Assembly: GCF_040939455.1 (NCBI RefSeq)
Contig: NC_134117.1
Location: forward strand, 26,219,501 to 26,283,500
Reading direction: 5' to 3'
Length of the DNA: 64,000 bases
Source: Microcebus murinus
Taxonomy: Eukaryota; Chordata; Mammalia; Primates; Cheirogaleidae
Positions 47,471 through 61,783 of the stretch are shown here, in pieces. Each line of letters begins with the position of its first letter. The stretch's first letter is position 1. The notes beneath the pieces were generated by a model, which saw nothing but the letters and a program-made list of their open reading frames with translations, was not told where the DNA came from and did no database searches. The translations under genes were made by a program, and so were the position numbers.

Positions 47471-47711
47471 AGCACTCTGGGAGGCCAAGGTGTGAGGATA
47501 GCTTGAGGTCAGGAGTTTGAGACCAACCTGACCAACCCTGTCTCTACTAAAAATAGAAAAAATTAGCTGGGTGTGGTGGCGCATGCCTGTAGTTCCAGCT
47601 ACTCGGGAGGCTGAGGCAGGAGGATCACTTGAGCCCAGGAGTGTGAGGTTGCTGTGAGCTAGGCTGATGCCATGGCACTCTAGCTTGGGCAACAGAGTGA
47701 GACTCTGTCTC

Positions 47712-47725
<14 letters not shown>
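47471..47725 (+). repeat. 5'-truncated Alu
   Basis: Starts at AGCACTCTGGGAGGCC, lacks the first ~35 bp, ends in poly(A), and is followed by an (AT)n run at 47725-47740. Confidence 0.88.
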
Positions 47726-47744
<19 letters not shown>

Positions 47745-47834
47745 AGCTGAGTTGGTTTCTATATTCCACCTCCTTTTGCCGTTTTGTAGACCTTCTGGTT
47801 CTAATGACAAAAAAAAACTAGTGTTCCCTTTTTT

Positions 47835-48169
<335 letters not shown>

Positions 48170-48372
48170 TAGTGTTCCCTTTTATTTACATATGACAACA
48201 ATACCATTATTGTCACCTAAAAAATTGCAGTAATTCCTTAATATAATGAAAATTCTAGTCAATGTTCAAAATTTCCCATGGTCTCATTTTTTTAAACAAT
48301 TGATTTGTTTGAATCAGGATCCAAGAAAGGTACGCTTATTGCATTTAGTTAATGTTCTTCTCTCTCTCTCTC

Positions 48373-50268
<1,896 letters not shown>

Positions 50269-50400
50269 GGCTGGGTGCCATGGCACATGCCTGTAGTTCC
50301 AGCTACTTGGGAGGCAGAGGCAGGAGGATCGCTTGAGCCCAGGAGTTCGAGGTCAGCCTGGGCAACATAGCAAGACCCTATCTCTTTTTTTAAAAAAAGA
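50269..50400 (+). repeat. Alu monomer (FLAM-like)
   Basis: GGCTGGGTGCCATGGCACATG to AAGACCCTATCTC. Single arm with an odd T7/A7 tail. Confidence 0.75.
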
Positions 50401-50944
50401 GTTTTTAAAAAAGATAATCCTAGTTGTAATATGGAAAATAGGAAAAAGGGAGATAAGACTGATAGGTAGCCATTTAGGAAGCTATTGCAGTAGTCCCAAA
50501 GAAAAGATGGTGAGAGTCATAGCTTGATGTGTTTAAAAGATTTAACGATAGTGTTGATATTTTTCCTAGAAGCACAGGATCTTTTGTAGAATAGTAAATA
50601 AATTAATTTCACATCCCTCTTCTATTACTGGAAGGCATTTGGCAAAGGCTTCCTTGGATCCATATGCAGGGATCTCATTTGTAAACTGCTGCCAAGTCTT
50701 TGTGGGTCTGCTGCGAATGTACAGCTCATTTAGAGCTTGGAGTAGAGGGGGATGTCAGTTGCTTTGTCCTGCTGCCCAGAAACCACAAAGAGTCACATAA
50801 TTCCCCCTTCCTCTCAAGAAGACGCAGCAGTTTTGAGAAGTCAGCTGCACCCGGAGCCTGCTGCCTCATTTGCATTATTTATGCTTCAGTCTGGGTGATG
50901 ATGACAGTCTCGCTCCTCCTCCTCCATCGCTGTTCTCGTAGCTG

Positions 50945-51185
50945 ACGTTTACTGAGTACTTACTGTTTGCCAGGAAATGTATTAAATATTTTATCTACAT
51001 TATCAAATTTAACCCTCATGACACTCTATGAATTAAATTCCTATTATTATCTTTAGTTTACAGATGAGCTTACAGACTGAGGTTCAGAGAGGTTTAAGGA
51101 ACTTGGAAAGTCACAAAGCTTGACACATGGCAGTGCCAGAAATTGAAACTAATTCTCTGTCTTTAGAGTCTGAGCTCTTAACTGT
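50945..51185 (+). repeat. MIR element
   Basis: TTTACTGAGTACTTACTGTTTG, CAAATTTAACCCTCATGACA, and GGTTCAGAGAGGTTTAAGGAA in MIR consensus order. Confidence 0.75.
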
Positions 51186-51489
51186 TAATGTGTGTAGTTA
51201 TTACTTAATAATTAAGTAGCAAATATGATTTCTTTTTTTAAAATTTGCTCTTTTATGTAGCATCAGTGACCCAGTGAATGTTCATTTAATCAAACACTAT
51301 ATTACCTGCCCTCCTTGCCTACCCTAGAGCAGGCATAAAACACAATTACAGAAAACACATGAGTGCAGGAAAAATGTCAAGGGCAGGAGTGGGTGTGGGT
51401 GGCAGAATAGGGAAGCTATTTAAGTTTCCAGCTTTTTTCAAGGCAGAGTATTCATGTGCCCTCACTATTTTGCTTGAAGTATAGAGATT

Positions 51490-52070
51490 TCTGAAATAAA
51501 TTTTTAAAAATTGAGATGTTTGAAATACAATAAAATCCATCCTTTTAAAGTTTACCATTTGGTGGTTTTTAGTATATTCACAAAGTTGTGTAACCATCAC
51601 TAATTCCAGAACATTTTCATCATCCCCAAAAGAAACCTTATATTGGCCAGGCACAGTGGCTTACGCCTCTAATCCTAGCACTTTGGGAGGCCTCTAATAC
51701 TAGCACTTTGGGAGGTTGAGGTGGGATGATTGCTTGAGGCCAGGAGCTCAAGACCAGCCTAAGCAACATAGTGAGACCCCTGTCTCTACGAAAAATTAAA
51801 AGAAAAAAATATTAGCCAGGAGTGGTGGCTAGTACTTGTAGTCCCAGCTACTCAGGAGGTTAAGTCAAGAGGATTGCTTGAGCCCAAGGAGTTTGAGGTT
51901 GCTGTGAGCTATGATGATGCCACTACACTCTAGCCTGGGCAATAAAGTGAGACCTTGTCTCAAAAACCAAACCAAACCAAACAAAAGCAAATAAAAAGAA
52001 AAAAGAAACCTGTAGTTATTAGCAGTCATTCCTCATTTTTCCCTTCTAAGATACTTCTTTTCAAAACCAT
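51490..52070 (-). repeat. L1 3' UTR, antisense, with Alu
   Basis: TTTAAAAATTGAGATGTTTG, GTTTACCATTTGGTGGTTTT, GTTGTGTAACCATCACTAATTC, then after the Alu, GTAGTTATTAGCAGTCATTCC. This matches an antisense L1 3' UTR. Confidence 0.75.
51645..52000 (+). repeat. Alu with internal duplication
   Basis: Dimeric Alu whose left arm repeats the segment GCCTCTAATCCTAGCACTTTG (about 30 bp twice in tandem at 51665-51715). Flanks AAAAGAAACCT at 51628-51638 and 52001-52011. Confidence 0.92.
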
Positions 52071-52394
52071 GGCCAGGCATGATGGCTCATGCCTGTAATC
52101 CTAGCTCTCTGGGAGGCCAAGGCGGGAGGATTGCTCAAGATCAGGAGTTTGAAACCAGCCTGAGCAAGAGCAAGGCTAAACTAAAAATAGAAAGAAATTA
52201 GTTGGCCAGCTAAAAATATATAGAAAAAAGTAGCTGGACATGGTGGTGCATGCCTGTAGTCTTACTCAGCTACTTGGGAGGCAGAGGCATGAGGATCACT
52301 TGAGCCCAGGCGTTTGAGGTTGCTGTGAGCTAGGCTGACGCCACAGCACTCTAGCCTGGGCAACAGAGTGAGACTCTGTCTCAAAAAAAAAAAA
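52071..52394 (+). repeat. Lemur-type Alu
   Basis: Starts GGCCAGGCATGATGG, linker AGAAAGAAATTAGTTGGCC, ends CTGTCTC and poly(A). Confidence 0.92.
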
Positions 52395-52484
52395 CCCCAA
52401 AACCTATTAAATACCAAAACACTTCCCAGTACTATGAAAAATATTTTGAGTATGTCTATTCACAACTCTCCTCTCTTTAATGAA

Positions 52485-52745
52485 GATAATAATAATTATA
52501 GCTAACAGCTGTGTAATGCTTATTATATGTGAGGTACTATTCTTAGTGCTTACATACATTAGTAACTCATTTAAATTTCACTGTAACCCTATGAGGTTTC
52601 CATTATGAAACCTGTGTTACAGATGAGGAAATTAGAGCACAGAGAAGTTAAGTAACTTGTTCCAAGTCCTGTAATTATAATAAAGGATGGGCCAGGGTGA
52701 AGATCCAAGTCTGGCCCTGTAGTCCATGCTCTTAACTATTATGTA
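52485..52745 (+). repeat. MIR element
   Basis: GCTAACAGCTGTGTAATGC, CACTGTAACCCTATGAGGTT, GATGAGGAAATTAGAGCACA and a 3' end CATGCTCTTAACTATTATG. Confidence 0.75.
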
Positions 52746-52779
52746 TGTTTTAAGCTGATCCTATTTCTATTTGAAAATG

Positions 52780-53105
52780 ATATGAAGACCTTAAAAACAT
52801 GCTAAGTGAAAGACTACACAAAAGACTACACATTATATGATTCCATTTATATGACATGTTTAGAATTGGCAAATCTATATAGAGAATAGATTAGTGTTTG
52901 CCTATAGCTGGAGAGAAGCGAGTTTGTTGGGGAGAAATGGGACGAGACTGCTAATGGGTATGGAATTTCTTTATGAGGTGTTGAAATATTCTAAAATTGA
53001 TAGTAGTAATGGTCACACAACTCTGTGGATATGCTAAAAACCCATTGTACACTTTAAATGGGTGAATTGTATGGTATGTGAATTATGTCCCAATAAACCT
53101 TTCTT
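52780..53105 (+). repeat. L1M 3' end
   Basis: AACATGCTAAGTGAAAGACTA, TATGATTCCATTTATATGAC, and the tail GGTGAATTGTATGGTATGTG, ending CAATAAACC. Same family as the copy at 398-1135. Confidence 0.75.
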
Positions 53106-53469
53106 TAACAAATGATATGAAGAGAAACAACCAGAATAATGATGTTCCTTAGAATATCTTTGTCTTCATCTGGAAAAAAAACCTTTATTTACATATATAC
53201 ACATACAAACACACTTTTTTCCTTTTTCTTTTATTTGGCATGTTTGTTCATTTGCAACTAATCCTAATTCTAACCATTATAATTTGCCTACTCCAAAATC
53301 TTTAGGTGCTTCCAATCGCCTAAAAAACAAACAAAAATGCCTAAAAAACTTCCGAACCTGGAAGTGAGGCCTGTGAGACCCCATGTAGCTCTATGGGAAA
53401 GAGTAGTCTGATCATTGGGAATGTGAATATGTATTTTGATGTATAAGTTAAAGTAGTTCAGTGTGTTAA

Positions 53470-53650
53470 ATCAGTCATTCTGCAGATATTTATGGAGGGA
53501 GTACCATGTATTGTGCAGTACTCTACGTGCTTTGTAGACACCAGCGAATATAACAGATAAAAAGAATCCCTGCCCTCCTGAGCATGCAGGAGATGGGGAC
53601 TATCCTGTAGGCTTCATAGAGGAGGTATCATTTAGGTTGGATCCAAAAGA
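53470..53650 (-). repeat. L2-like fragment, antisense
   Basis: GTACTCTACGTGCTTTGTAGA, GAATCCCTGCCCTCCTGAGC and TCATAGAGGAGGTATCATTTAG. Confidence 0.5.
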
Positions 53651-53680
53651 TAACAGTTAACACAGATAATAAGAGTTACG

Positions 53681-54036
53681 GGCTGGGTATGGTGACTCAT
53701 GCCTGTAATCCTAGCTCTCTGGGAGGTCAAGGTGGGAGGATTGCTCAAGATCAGGAGTTCAAAACCAGCCTGAGCAAGAGTGAGACCCCATCTCTACTAA
53801 AAATAGAAAGAAATTAATTGGCCAATTGAAAATATATATTAAAAAAATTAGCCAGGCATGGTGACACGTTTGTGTAGTCCCAGCTACTCGGGAGGCTGAG
53901 GCAGCAGGATTGCTTAAGCCCAGGAGGTTGAGGTTGCTGTGACCTAGGCTGACGCCATGGCACTGTAGCCTGGGCAACAAAGTAGACTCTCTCTTTCTCT
54001 CTCTCTCTCAAAAAAACAAAAAAAAAAAACAAAAAA
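53681..54036 (+). repeat. Lemur-type Alu
   Basis: Starts GGCTGGGTATGGTGAC, linker AGAAAGAAATTAATTGGCC, and ends in a CT-rich run (53990-54009) and A-rich tail. AAGAGTT occurs on both sides. Confidence 0.9.
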
Positions 54037-54041
54037 GAGTT

Positions 54042-55195
54042 CTGTGTCTGTTTGATAGAAGAGTGGGGCACACAGCAGTTTGGCTGAGCCAGGCTGAACC
54101 CTATAGGCTTCCATTTGGGTTCAGGTCTGTTTTCCTTGCCTTCATTCTGGGGCCTGCTCTTCTCATGGCATATTACAGGAGCTCCAGAGGACAGGCCACA
54201 CCATAGCATGGTTGAAAGCCTCTGCTTATGTCATCTCCACTGACACCCCATTGATCAAAGCAAGTCACTTGGCCACGTCTAACTGAAATGTGACAGGGGA
54301 ATATGCTCTGCCACAGAGGGAGGCACTGCACAAGTACACAGTAAAGGGGAGGGACATATAATCCTATATAATAATATACGTTATACACGCATAATTACAC
54401 ATCTTGTAAGGATGTGTAGTTCTTACAAGAGAATGACGATTTCTGAATAGCCATTCCATTTACTAGAGTATATATTATAAGCACAAGAAATAGCTGAATA
54501 AAGCTTGAATACAGAGGTGAATGCATGTGGGTATAGAAATGGCTAAACGTCAGGCATGTCAAGATACTATTAGAGGAGTGGGGACCAATTGTGAATTATG
54601 GCACTCAAATGATTCAGTGATCCTTGACTTGTTTTAGTTCAGAGTTGCTAGTACAAATTTTAATTCACCACACTGCATTGTAAAGACATTATTTCTTTGT
54701 TTACCTAAACTCTATTTTACCTAGTCTAAGCTCTCCTCCACCTGGATGTTGGAAGACTGAATTTTAGACATCACTAGAGCTCTTCTTCCTTCCCATACCC
54801 GGTAGGCCGGGCATGCACAGGGCAAGACTCGGTGGGACCTGACAGAGAGTGGCCGCTCTGGGGTTGTGAGTTGAACAAAGATGCTCAAAGATGCACAATG
54901 TTCAGAAATGTTGGAATTCCTGAGCACAGTGCAGAGTAGAGTAACAAAAAGCCAGAACAGAGAGACCTTGATGAGCGCCTGAGGCATTCTTTTTAGACCT
55001 CAGAGAGGACAACTTTCGAAGTGATAACAACACCCTGTAGTAAAGGCCTTGCTTTGAGACTAAGGACAAAATCAAGGTAGACCCACCCTACATGGCATGA
55101 AAGCAAACCTACCAGGATCAAGGGGATCATCCAGTAATTGTAACTACTTGTCAATCCAAAAGTCAGTACTCATTAAAGGAAGACAAATCTCAATC
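54042..55195. other. Intronic, nothing recognised
   Basis: No gene or named repeat in about 1.15 kb. Confidence 0.4.
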
Positions 55196-55203
55196 ATCTA
55201 CAA

Positions 55204-55736
55204 CAGGGGTCCTCAAACTTTTTAAACAGGGGGCCAGTTCACTGTCCTTCAGACCATTGGAGGGCCGGACTATAGTTTAAAAAAAACTATGAACAAATTC
55301 CTATGTACACTGCACATATTTATTTATTTATTTATTTTGAGACAGAGTCTCACTTTGTTGTCCAGGCTAGAGTGAGTGCCGTGGCGTCAGCCTAGCTCAC
55401 AGCAACCTCAGACTCCTGGGCCAAGTGATCCTACTGCCTCAGCCTCCCGAGTAGCTGGGACTACAGGCATGTGCCACCATGCCCGGCTAAGTTTTTCTAT
55501 ATATATTAGTTGGCCAATTAATTTCTTTCTATTTTTAGTAGAGATGAGGTCTCACTCTTGCTCAGGCTGGTTTCGAACTCCTGACCTCGAGCAATCCACC
55601 CACCTCGGCCTCCCAGAGAGCTAGGATTACAGGCGTGAGCCACCGCACCCAGCCACCATATCTTATTTTGAAATAAAAAAACAAACAGGCAAAAACACCC
55701 ACATGTGGCCCGCGGGCTGTAGTTTGAGGACGCCTG
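55204..55736 (+). mobile_element. hAT-type MITE split by an Alu
   Basis: Terminal repeats CAGGGGTCCTCAAACT and AGTTTGAGGACGCCTG are inverted, with one mismatch. The perfect 8-bp duplication ATCTACAA flanks at 55196-55203 and 55737-55744, the hAT hallmark. Without the Alu the element is about 200 bp with no coding capacity. Its low decay suggests it is younger than the MER5 copies. Confidence 0.9.
55322..55654 (-). repeat. Lemur-type Alu, antisense, in hAT MITE
   Basis: (ATTT)n head, linker TTAGTTGGCCAATTAATTTC, ends GCACCCAGCC. It interrupts the MITE at CACATAT|CTTATTTTG, so it inserted after the MITE. Confidence 0.93.
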
Positions 55737-55904
55737 ATCTACAACATACTACCTACAAATTTAGCATACAATAAAAATTACTAGCAAACAAAGAAGTGAA
55801 AATATGACAAGCAAAAATGTTATCTATACTATAGAGAAAAAGATACAGCAGACCATGTGATGACCCAGATGATGGATTTAACATACAGGAAACTTAAATC
55901 AATT

Positions 55905-56290
55905 GTATTGATTATTTACTGCTATGTAACAAATTACCCCAAAACTTAGTGGCTTAAAACAGTGTTTATCACAGTTTCTGTGGGTTGGAAATTCAGGAGT
56001 GGCTTAGTTGGATGGTTCAGGCTCAGAGTCTGTACAAGGTTGCCATCAAGGTGTAGGCCGTCATCTGAAGTCTTTGTTGGGGCTACAGGATCTCCTTCCA
56101 AGATGCTTACTCAGCTGGCCGTCGGCAGGAGGCCTCAGTTCCTCCACCCGTGAACCTTTCTGTAAAGCTGCCCAAGTGTTCTCATGATATGGTCTTGGAA
56201 ATCACAGGCTGTCTCTCCTACCACATTCTGTAGGTTAGAAATGAGTCACTAACTAAAGCCCACACTCAGGAGAGGAATTAGGCTACCCCT
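55905..56290. repeat. Ancient repeat, family unsure
   Basis: ACTGCTATGTAACAAATTAC, CCAAAACTTAGTGGCTTAAA and CACAGTTTCTGTGGGTTGG are very common mammalian repeat text, but I cannot give the family reliably. Confidence 0.5.
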
Positions 56291-56738
56291 TTTGAAGAGA
56301 AAAGTATCAACAAAAAAATGTGGAGATACTTTAAAACCATTGCAAATATGTAGAAGTAACATAGATGACAACAGTAACAGAAAGGACAGATGGGGTAGTA
56401 GATGGAGTTTTACTGTTATATAGTTCATACCTTGTATGTAAAGTGGTATATATTCTAAGAAGAATGTGATAAATTAAGGATGCATATTGTAATCCCTAGA
56501 ACAACCACTTGGAAAATCCAGAGGCTTAGCTAAAAAGCCAAAAGAGGGAATGAAATGAAACACTACAAATATTTGATTAGCCCAGCAGAAGGCAAGAAAG
56601 AGAGAATAAACAAATGGAACAAATAGAAAACAAATACCATATTAGTAATTACATTAAATGTAAATGGTTTAAATATTTCAATTTCAAGGCATCAATTGCC
56701 AGACTTAACAATAAGCTATCTAAAAGAGATACACTTCA

Positions 56739-57075
56739 GGCCGGGCGCTGTGGCTCACGCCTGTAATCCTAGCTCTTGGGAGGCCGAGGCGGGCGGATTG
56801 CTCAAGGTCAGGAGTTCAAAACCAGCCTGAGCAAGAGCGAGACCCCGTCTCTACTATAAATAGAAAGAAATTAATTGGCCAACTGATATATATATAAAAA
56901 ATTAGCCGGGCATGGTGGCGCATGCCTGTAGTCCCAGCTACCCGGGAGGCTGAGGCAGAAGGATCACTCGAGCCCAGGAGTTTGAGGTTGCTGTGAGCTA
57001 GGCTGACGCCACGGCACTCACTCTAGCCTGGGCAACAAAGCGAGACTCTGTCTCAAAAAAAAAAAAAAAAAAAAA
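56739..57075 (+). repeat. Young lemur-type Alu
   Basis: Starts GGCCGGGCGCTGTGG, linker AGAAAGAAATTAATTGGCC, long A tail. Perfect flanks AAAAGAGATACACTTCA end at 56738 and at 57092. Confidence 0.95.
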
Positions 57076-57432
57076 AAAAGAGATACACTTCAAATGTAAA
57101 GGCATAGATATGTTGAAAGTTAAAAAAAAATAGAAAAAGATACACCATACAATCAGTAAGCATAAAAAGCTGAGATGGTTATATTAATGTTAGACAAAGT
57201 AGACTTCAAGGTCAGGAATATTATCAGAGATAAAGAGGAACGTTTTATAATGATATAAGGGTCAACTCATCAGAATGATACAAAAATTCTAAATATGTAG
57301 TTATTTAATAACAAGGCTTCAAAATACATGAAGCAAAAACTGACAAAGAAACAAATCCATAATAAGAGCTAGAGATTTAACACCCCTTTCTCAGAATTGA
57401 CTGAGAAAGTAGATAAAAAATCAGCAAGAATG

Positions 57433-57713
57433 CTGGGCACACTGCCTCATGCCTGTAATCCCAGCCCTTTGGGAGGCCAAGGAGGGAGAATTGCTTGAGC
57501 CTAGGAGTTCAAGACCAGCTTGGGCAACGTAGTGTCTCTACAAAAAATTTTAAAAATTAGTCTGTTATGGAGGTGTGTGCCTGTAGTCCTAGCTACTTGG
57601 GAGGATGAGGCAGGAAGATTGGTTGAGTCCAGGAGTTCAAGGCTATAGTGAGCTATTTTTGTGCCACTGCACTCCAGTCTGGATCATAGAGTGAGACCTT
57701 GTCTTTAAAAAAA
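57433..57713 (+). repeat. Old Alu
   Basis: A diverged dimeric Alu (CACACTGCCTCATGCCTG to GAGACCTTGTC) without the lemur linker. Confidence 0.85.
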
Positions 57714-58358
57714 AAGAAAGAGAATCAGGAAGGATATATATGATCTGAATGATGCTATCAGTCACCTTACCCTGACATTTACACTATTCTCAACAACTGC
57801 ACAATATTTATTCTTTTCAAGTGCACATAGAGAACTCACCAAGATAGGTCATATGCTGTGCCATAAAAATCTCAATAAATTTAAAATAATTAAAATAATA
57901 CAAAGTATGTTTTCTGACCACAACAGAAATAAACTGGAAACCAATAACAGAAAGATTTGGGGATATTTGGAAATTAAACAACACACTTCTAAATGACCAA
58001 TAGTTCATAGAAGAAATCATATGGGAAATTTGAAAATATTTAGTAAATGAAAGTGAAAGCACCATATCAGAATTTGTGGGATGCAGCTAAAGTAGTGTTT
58101 ATAGGGAAATTCATGGCTTTAGCTGCTTATGTTAGAAAAAAAGAAGGGTTTAAAATCTGTTATCTAAGCTTCCACATTAAGGAACTAGAAAGAGAAGAAC
58201 AAATTAAGCCTAAAGTCAAAGGAAGGAAATAAAGATAATAGAAGAAATCAATGAAATAGAAAACAGACAGTAGAGAAATCTAACAAAGCCAAAAGTTAGT
58301 TCTTCAAAAAGATTAACAAAATTGATAACCCCCTAGCAAGACTAAGAAAAAAAGAGAA

Positions 58359-58685
58359 GGCCGGGGGGCGGTGGCTCACGCCTGTAATCCTAGCTCTCTG
58401 GGAGTCTGAGGCAGGCACATTGCTCGAGGTCAGGAGTTCAAACCCTGCTTGAGCAAGAGCGAGATCCCATCTCTACTATAAATAGAAAGAAATTAATTGG
58501 CCAACTAATATATATAGAAAAAGTTAGCCGGGCATGGTGGCGCATGCCTGTAGTGCCAGCTATTTGGGAGGCTGAGGCAGCAAGATTGCTTGAGCCCAGG
58601 AGTTTGAGGTTGCTGTGAGCTAGGCTGACACCACGGCACTCACTCTAGCCTGGGCAACAAAGCGAGACTCTGTCTCAGAAAAAAA
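58359..58685 (+). repeat. Lemur-type Alu
   Basis: Starts GGCCGGGGGGCGGTGG, linker AGAAAGAAATTAATTGGCC, ends CTGTCTCAG and an A-rich tail. Confidence 0.93.
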
Positions 58686-59320
58686 GAAACACAAATTTCC
58701 AATATTATCATAGATCATACAGATATTAAAGGGCTAATAAAGGAATATTTTAAACAATTTTATGCCAGTAAATTGGCAGTTTCGATTAACTGGACAAATT
58801 TTTCGAAAAACACATCATACCAAACTGAGACAAGAAGAAAGGGGAATTTTGGATAATCCTATGTTTGATAAAGGTATTCAATTTTTAATTTAAAAACTTC
58901 ACTTGAAGTTCTTCAGGCCCAGATTATTTCACTGTTGAATTCTATCAAATATTCAGACTTTTGGAGAAAATAAAAGAGGAAGGAACACTTCCTAATTCAT
59001 TTTATAAGACTAGCCTAATCTTTATTTGCAAATCTGACAAGGACATTTAAAGAAAAGAGAGTTATAGACTAATATCCGTTGGTAGCCTAGGTGTAAAAAT
59101 CTTTAACAAAATAGTAGCAAGTCAAAATTTGCAATATATAGGAAAGATACTACATCATAAGCAAGTAGGAATGGAAGGTTGGTTTAACATTTGAAAATCA
59201 ATGTAATTTACCACATTACCCAAAAGGGGAAAAAGCGATCATCTCAGTGGATGCAGAAAACGCATTTGACAAAATTCTATGCATGATTTAACAACAACAA
59301 CAAAAAACGCTAAACAAAAC

Positions 59321-61450
59321 AATATGCAGAACTGGAGCAAAGTCATGAACTATGTCCCGCACCCCTCCAGGCAGGAATTGCAATGATCAGACAAGCTAGC
59401 TGCCTAGACAGCCCAGCAAAAGACTCTGTGGAGTCTCTGGGACATAGTTGACCTGTGAGTGTAGGCATTTGCTGTTTGTTAGGAAATTGGTATTCCAGCT
59501 ATGTCCACTACCAGATGTTATTGTTAGTTTCTGTATCAATTTTATACTATTAAAACATCTTTGTTCTCTATCATGGCAGTCTGATATAAATCTCCCACCT
59601 GTTTGTTTCTCCCTTTATCTTAAACTGGCTACTATTTGCAGTGTCTCACCCCCAGAGTCACAGGTTTCCATGTGGATATATTATTTTCTTTACATATATT
59701 ATTGCTCCTCTTCTCCTGCCAGAGATTTCTTTTATAGGAGGTGAACCTTCGTGAACCTTCCCATTGTTGAATTTTAGGGATGAGGTCCAACATGCCACAA
59801 GAGTGACAGACTGTTTTCACTTTCTCGTATTACAATTTCAAACACACTTTGTTGCTTATACTCCGGGCCTTGATATACTGTATGGATATCCTAACCTCTG
59901 AGTATTGTTTCAGATTCACTTGCAGTTTCTTTTCTTTATTTTCATCAAATGTTATCCTGAATATTATCCTATCTTGCAGTTTTGTATCTGGAGCTATGTA
60001 CTTTTTCTTCTCTCCTTCCCAAAATTCAGCTTAAAGTAATTGTAATCATTTTAGTGCATTTCCCACCAGATATATTCTTCCTAGCTTTTGTGAGAAGCCA
60101 GCCATCCTTTACCAGAGCATATCATTGGGATATTTTTAGTGCCTGGTGTGTTGTGTTCGATTATTACTAATAATTGATAACTAAAATTTGAAATCAGAAC
60201 TTTAATAATTCATGTGGGTTAAGATTTTTCTGGAAATAGTATCAGCTTTACTCACTGGCATTCCAATGTGCTTTCTTGAATAAATTAAGAAAGGTATGTG
60301 TCCCCTATGGGGAGAGGGAAAGGTTTGAACTCCTGTTTTAGGACATTAAATTGTTGTCACCGACACCATCTAAGGAATCTGCTATTCATTGGGTTTGCTG
60401 TGTCTTGGCATATTATCTGGTTCATCTTGAATAGAAACTACTAGCAGATTCCATGTATACATTTTCCTTTCAAGTTTAGTGGCTCTGGTTTCTATATAAG
60501 GCAAGTGACATTGTAGTTTTGTTGTTTGTATAAACCTGCTAGTCCCTGCTTTCTGTGGTGCTTGGACATTGGTACTCCTTAAAATGATCTAAAATCTCCC
60601 ATCCTGAGACTGGTCTCAGATATTTTTAGCTCCAATTGGAGTTTGTTTCCTCTCGATTTTTCTTCCTTAGAGAGTTTTCTGAATTCTTTTGCTAATTCTT
60701 TCCAAAATATCAACAATATTTTACATGTTAAAATAGCTTGAAGGGTAGAGAAATTCCTCATGTCTTTTTTAATCTTCTGTAGCAGAAACAATAGCTTGTA
60801 CTTGGAACAGATAAGGAAAAGGAACAAGATGCCTACTTTGCAGATCTGTGTAACATTTGTTCCTCATAACTTGGAACACTGGGCTAATAAATTTTCTCAG
60901 CCTCTCCTGGAAACTGCTTTAAAAACTGCATGTTTTTACATGTGTATTGTGTGCCTTGTTATCTGCAGCCACACCCTAAAGTTTCACTTTATAGTTTCTC
61001 CTTAATCTGCACTTTTGCAACTGCTCGCATACATATTATCTGGGCATTTATTACATATATACACCACGGTGGAGCTGTTAATTTTAATGTGTCACTAAGC
61101 TACTTAGCTCAGACATGTCCAATTTATTTAGTTATGAGTCAGTGGTTCTTAAATTTCCACCCATAATTGAGATTCATGCATGATTGAAGAAATGTTCCTT
61201 AAGTGCCTCCTAGGTTAACCCATTTGAAAATATTTCTTTAATGTAAATTTCCTCAAACTTCATAGATCCTCAGATAGTAATCATGGGACCTCCCTCCACC
61301 AGTGTAATTTTGTCAAGAAGACACATTTGATATAGAGATATATGCAGTTTTTTCAAAAACTAAAAAGGGAGGAAAAACATCAGTTTATTGGGAATGGCAT
61401 GGAAACTGTAAGTTAATTAAAACTGTTGTACCATGAGAGTCGATCCTGAA
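59321..61450. other. Intronic, nothing recognised
   Basis: More than 2 kb without a gene or a repeat I can name. It includes a tiny direct repeat GTGAACCTTC at 59741-59760. Confidence 0.4.
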
Positions 61451-61452
61451 GC

Positions 61453-61783
61453 TTTTTTTTTTTTGAGTCAGAGTCTCACTTTGTTGCCCAGGCTAGAGTG
61501 AGTGCCGTGGCATCAGCCTAGCTCACAGCAACATCAAACTCCTGGGCTCAGGGGATCCTTCTGCCTCAGCCTCCCAAGTAGCTGGGACTGTAAGCATGTG
61601 CCACTGTGCCTGGCTAATTTTTAAAATATATTTTTAGTTGGCCAATTAATTTCTTTCTATTTTTAGTAGAGACGGGGGTCTCACTGTTGCTCAAGCTGGT
61701 TTCAAACTCCTGATCTTGAGCGATCCGCCTGCCTCGGCCTCCCAGACTGCTAGGATTACAGGCGTGAGCCACTGTGCCCAGCC
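61453..61783 (-). repeat. Lemur-type Alu, antisense
   Basis: Linker TTAGTTGGCCAATTAATTTC. Target duplication ATCCTGAAGCTTT at 61443-61455 and 61785-61797. Confidence 0.93.

Larger units (their letters stand above)
56300..59320 (+). repeat. Old L1M, sense, ORF2 5' region, three Alus inside
   Basis: ORF2 endonuclease-to-RT text is visible (TTACATTAAATGTAAATGG, AGAAATCAATGAAATAGAAA, GATAACCCCCTAGCAAGACT, GTGGATGCAGAAAACGCATT). It is broken by stops. Alus interrupt it at 56739, 57433 and 58359. It ends near 59320 with no 3' UTR, so it is internal and truncated. Confidence 0.75.
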
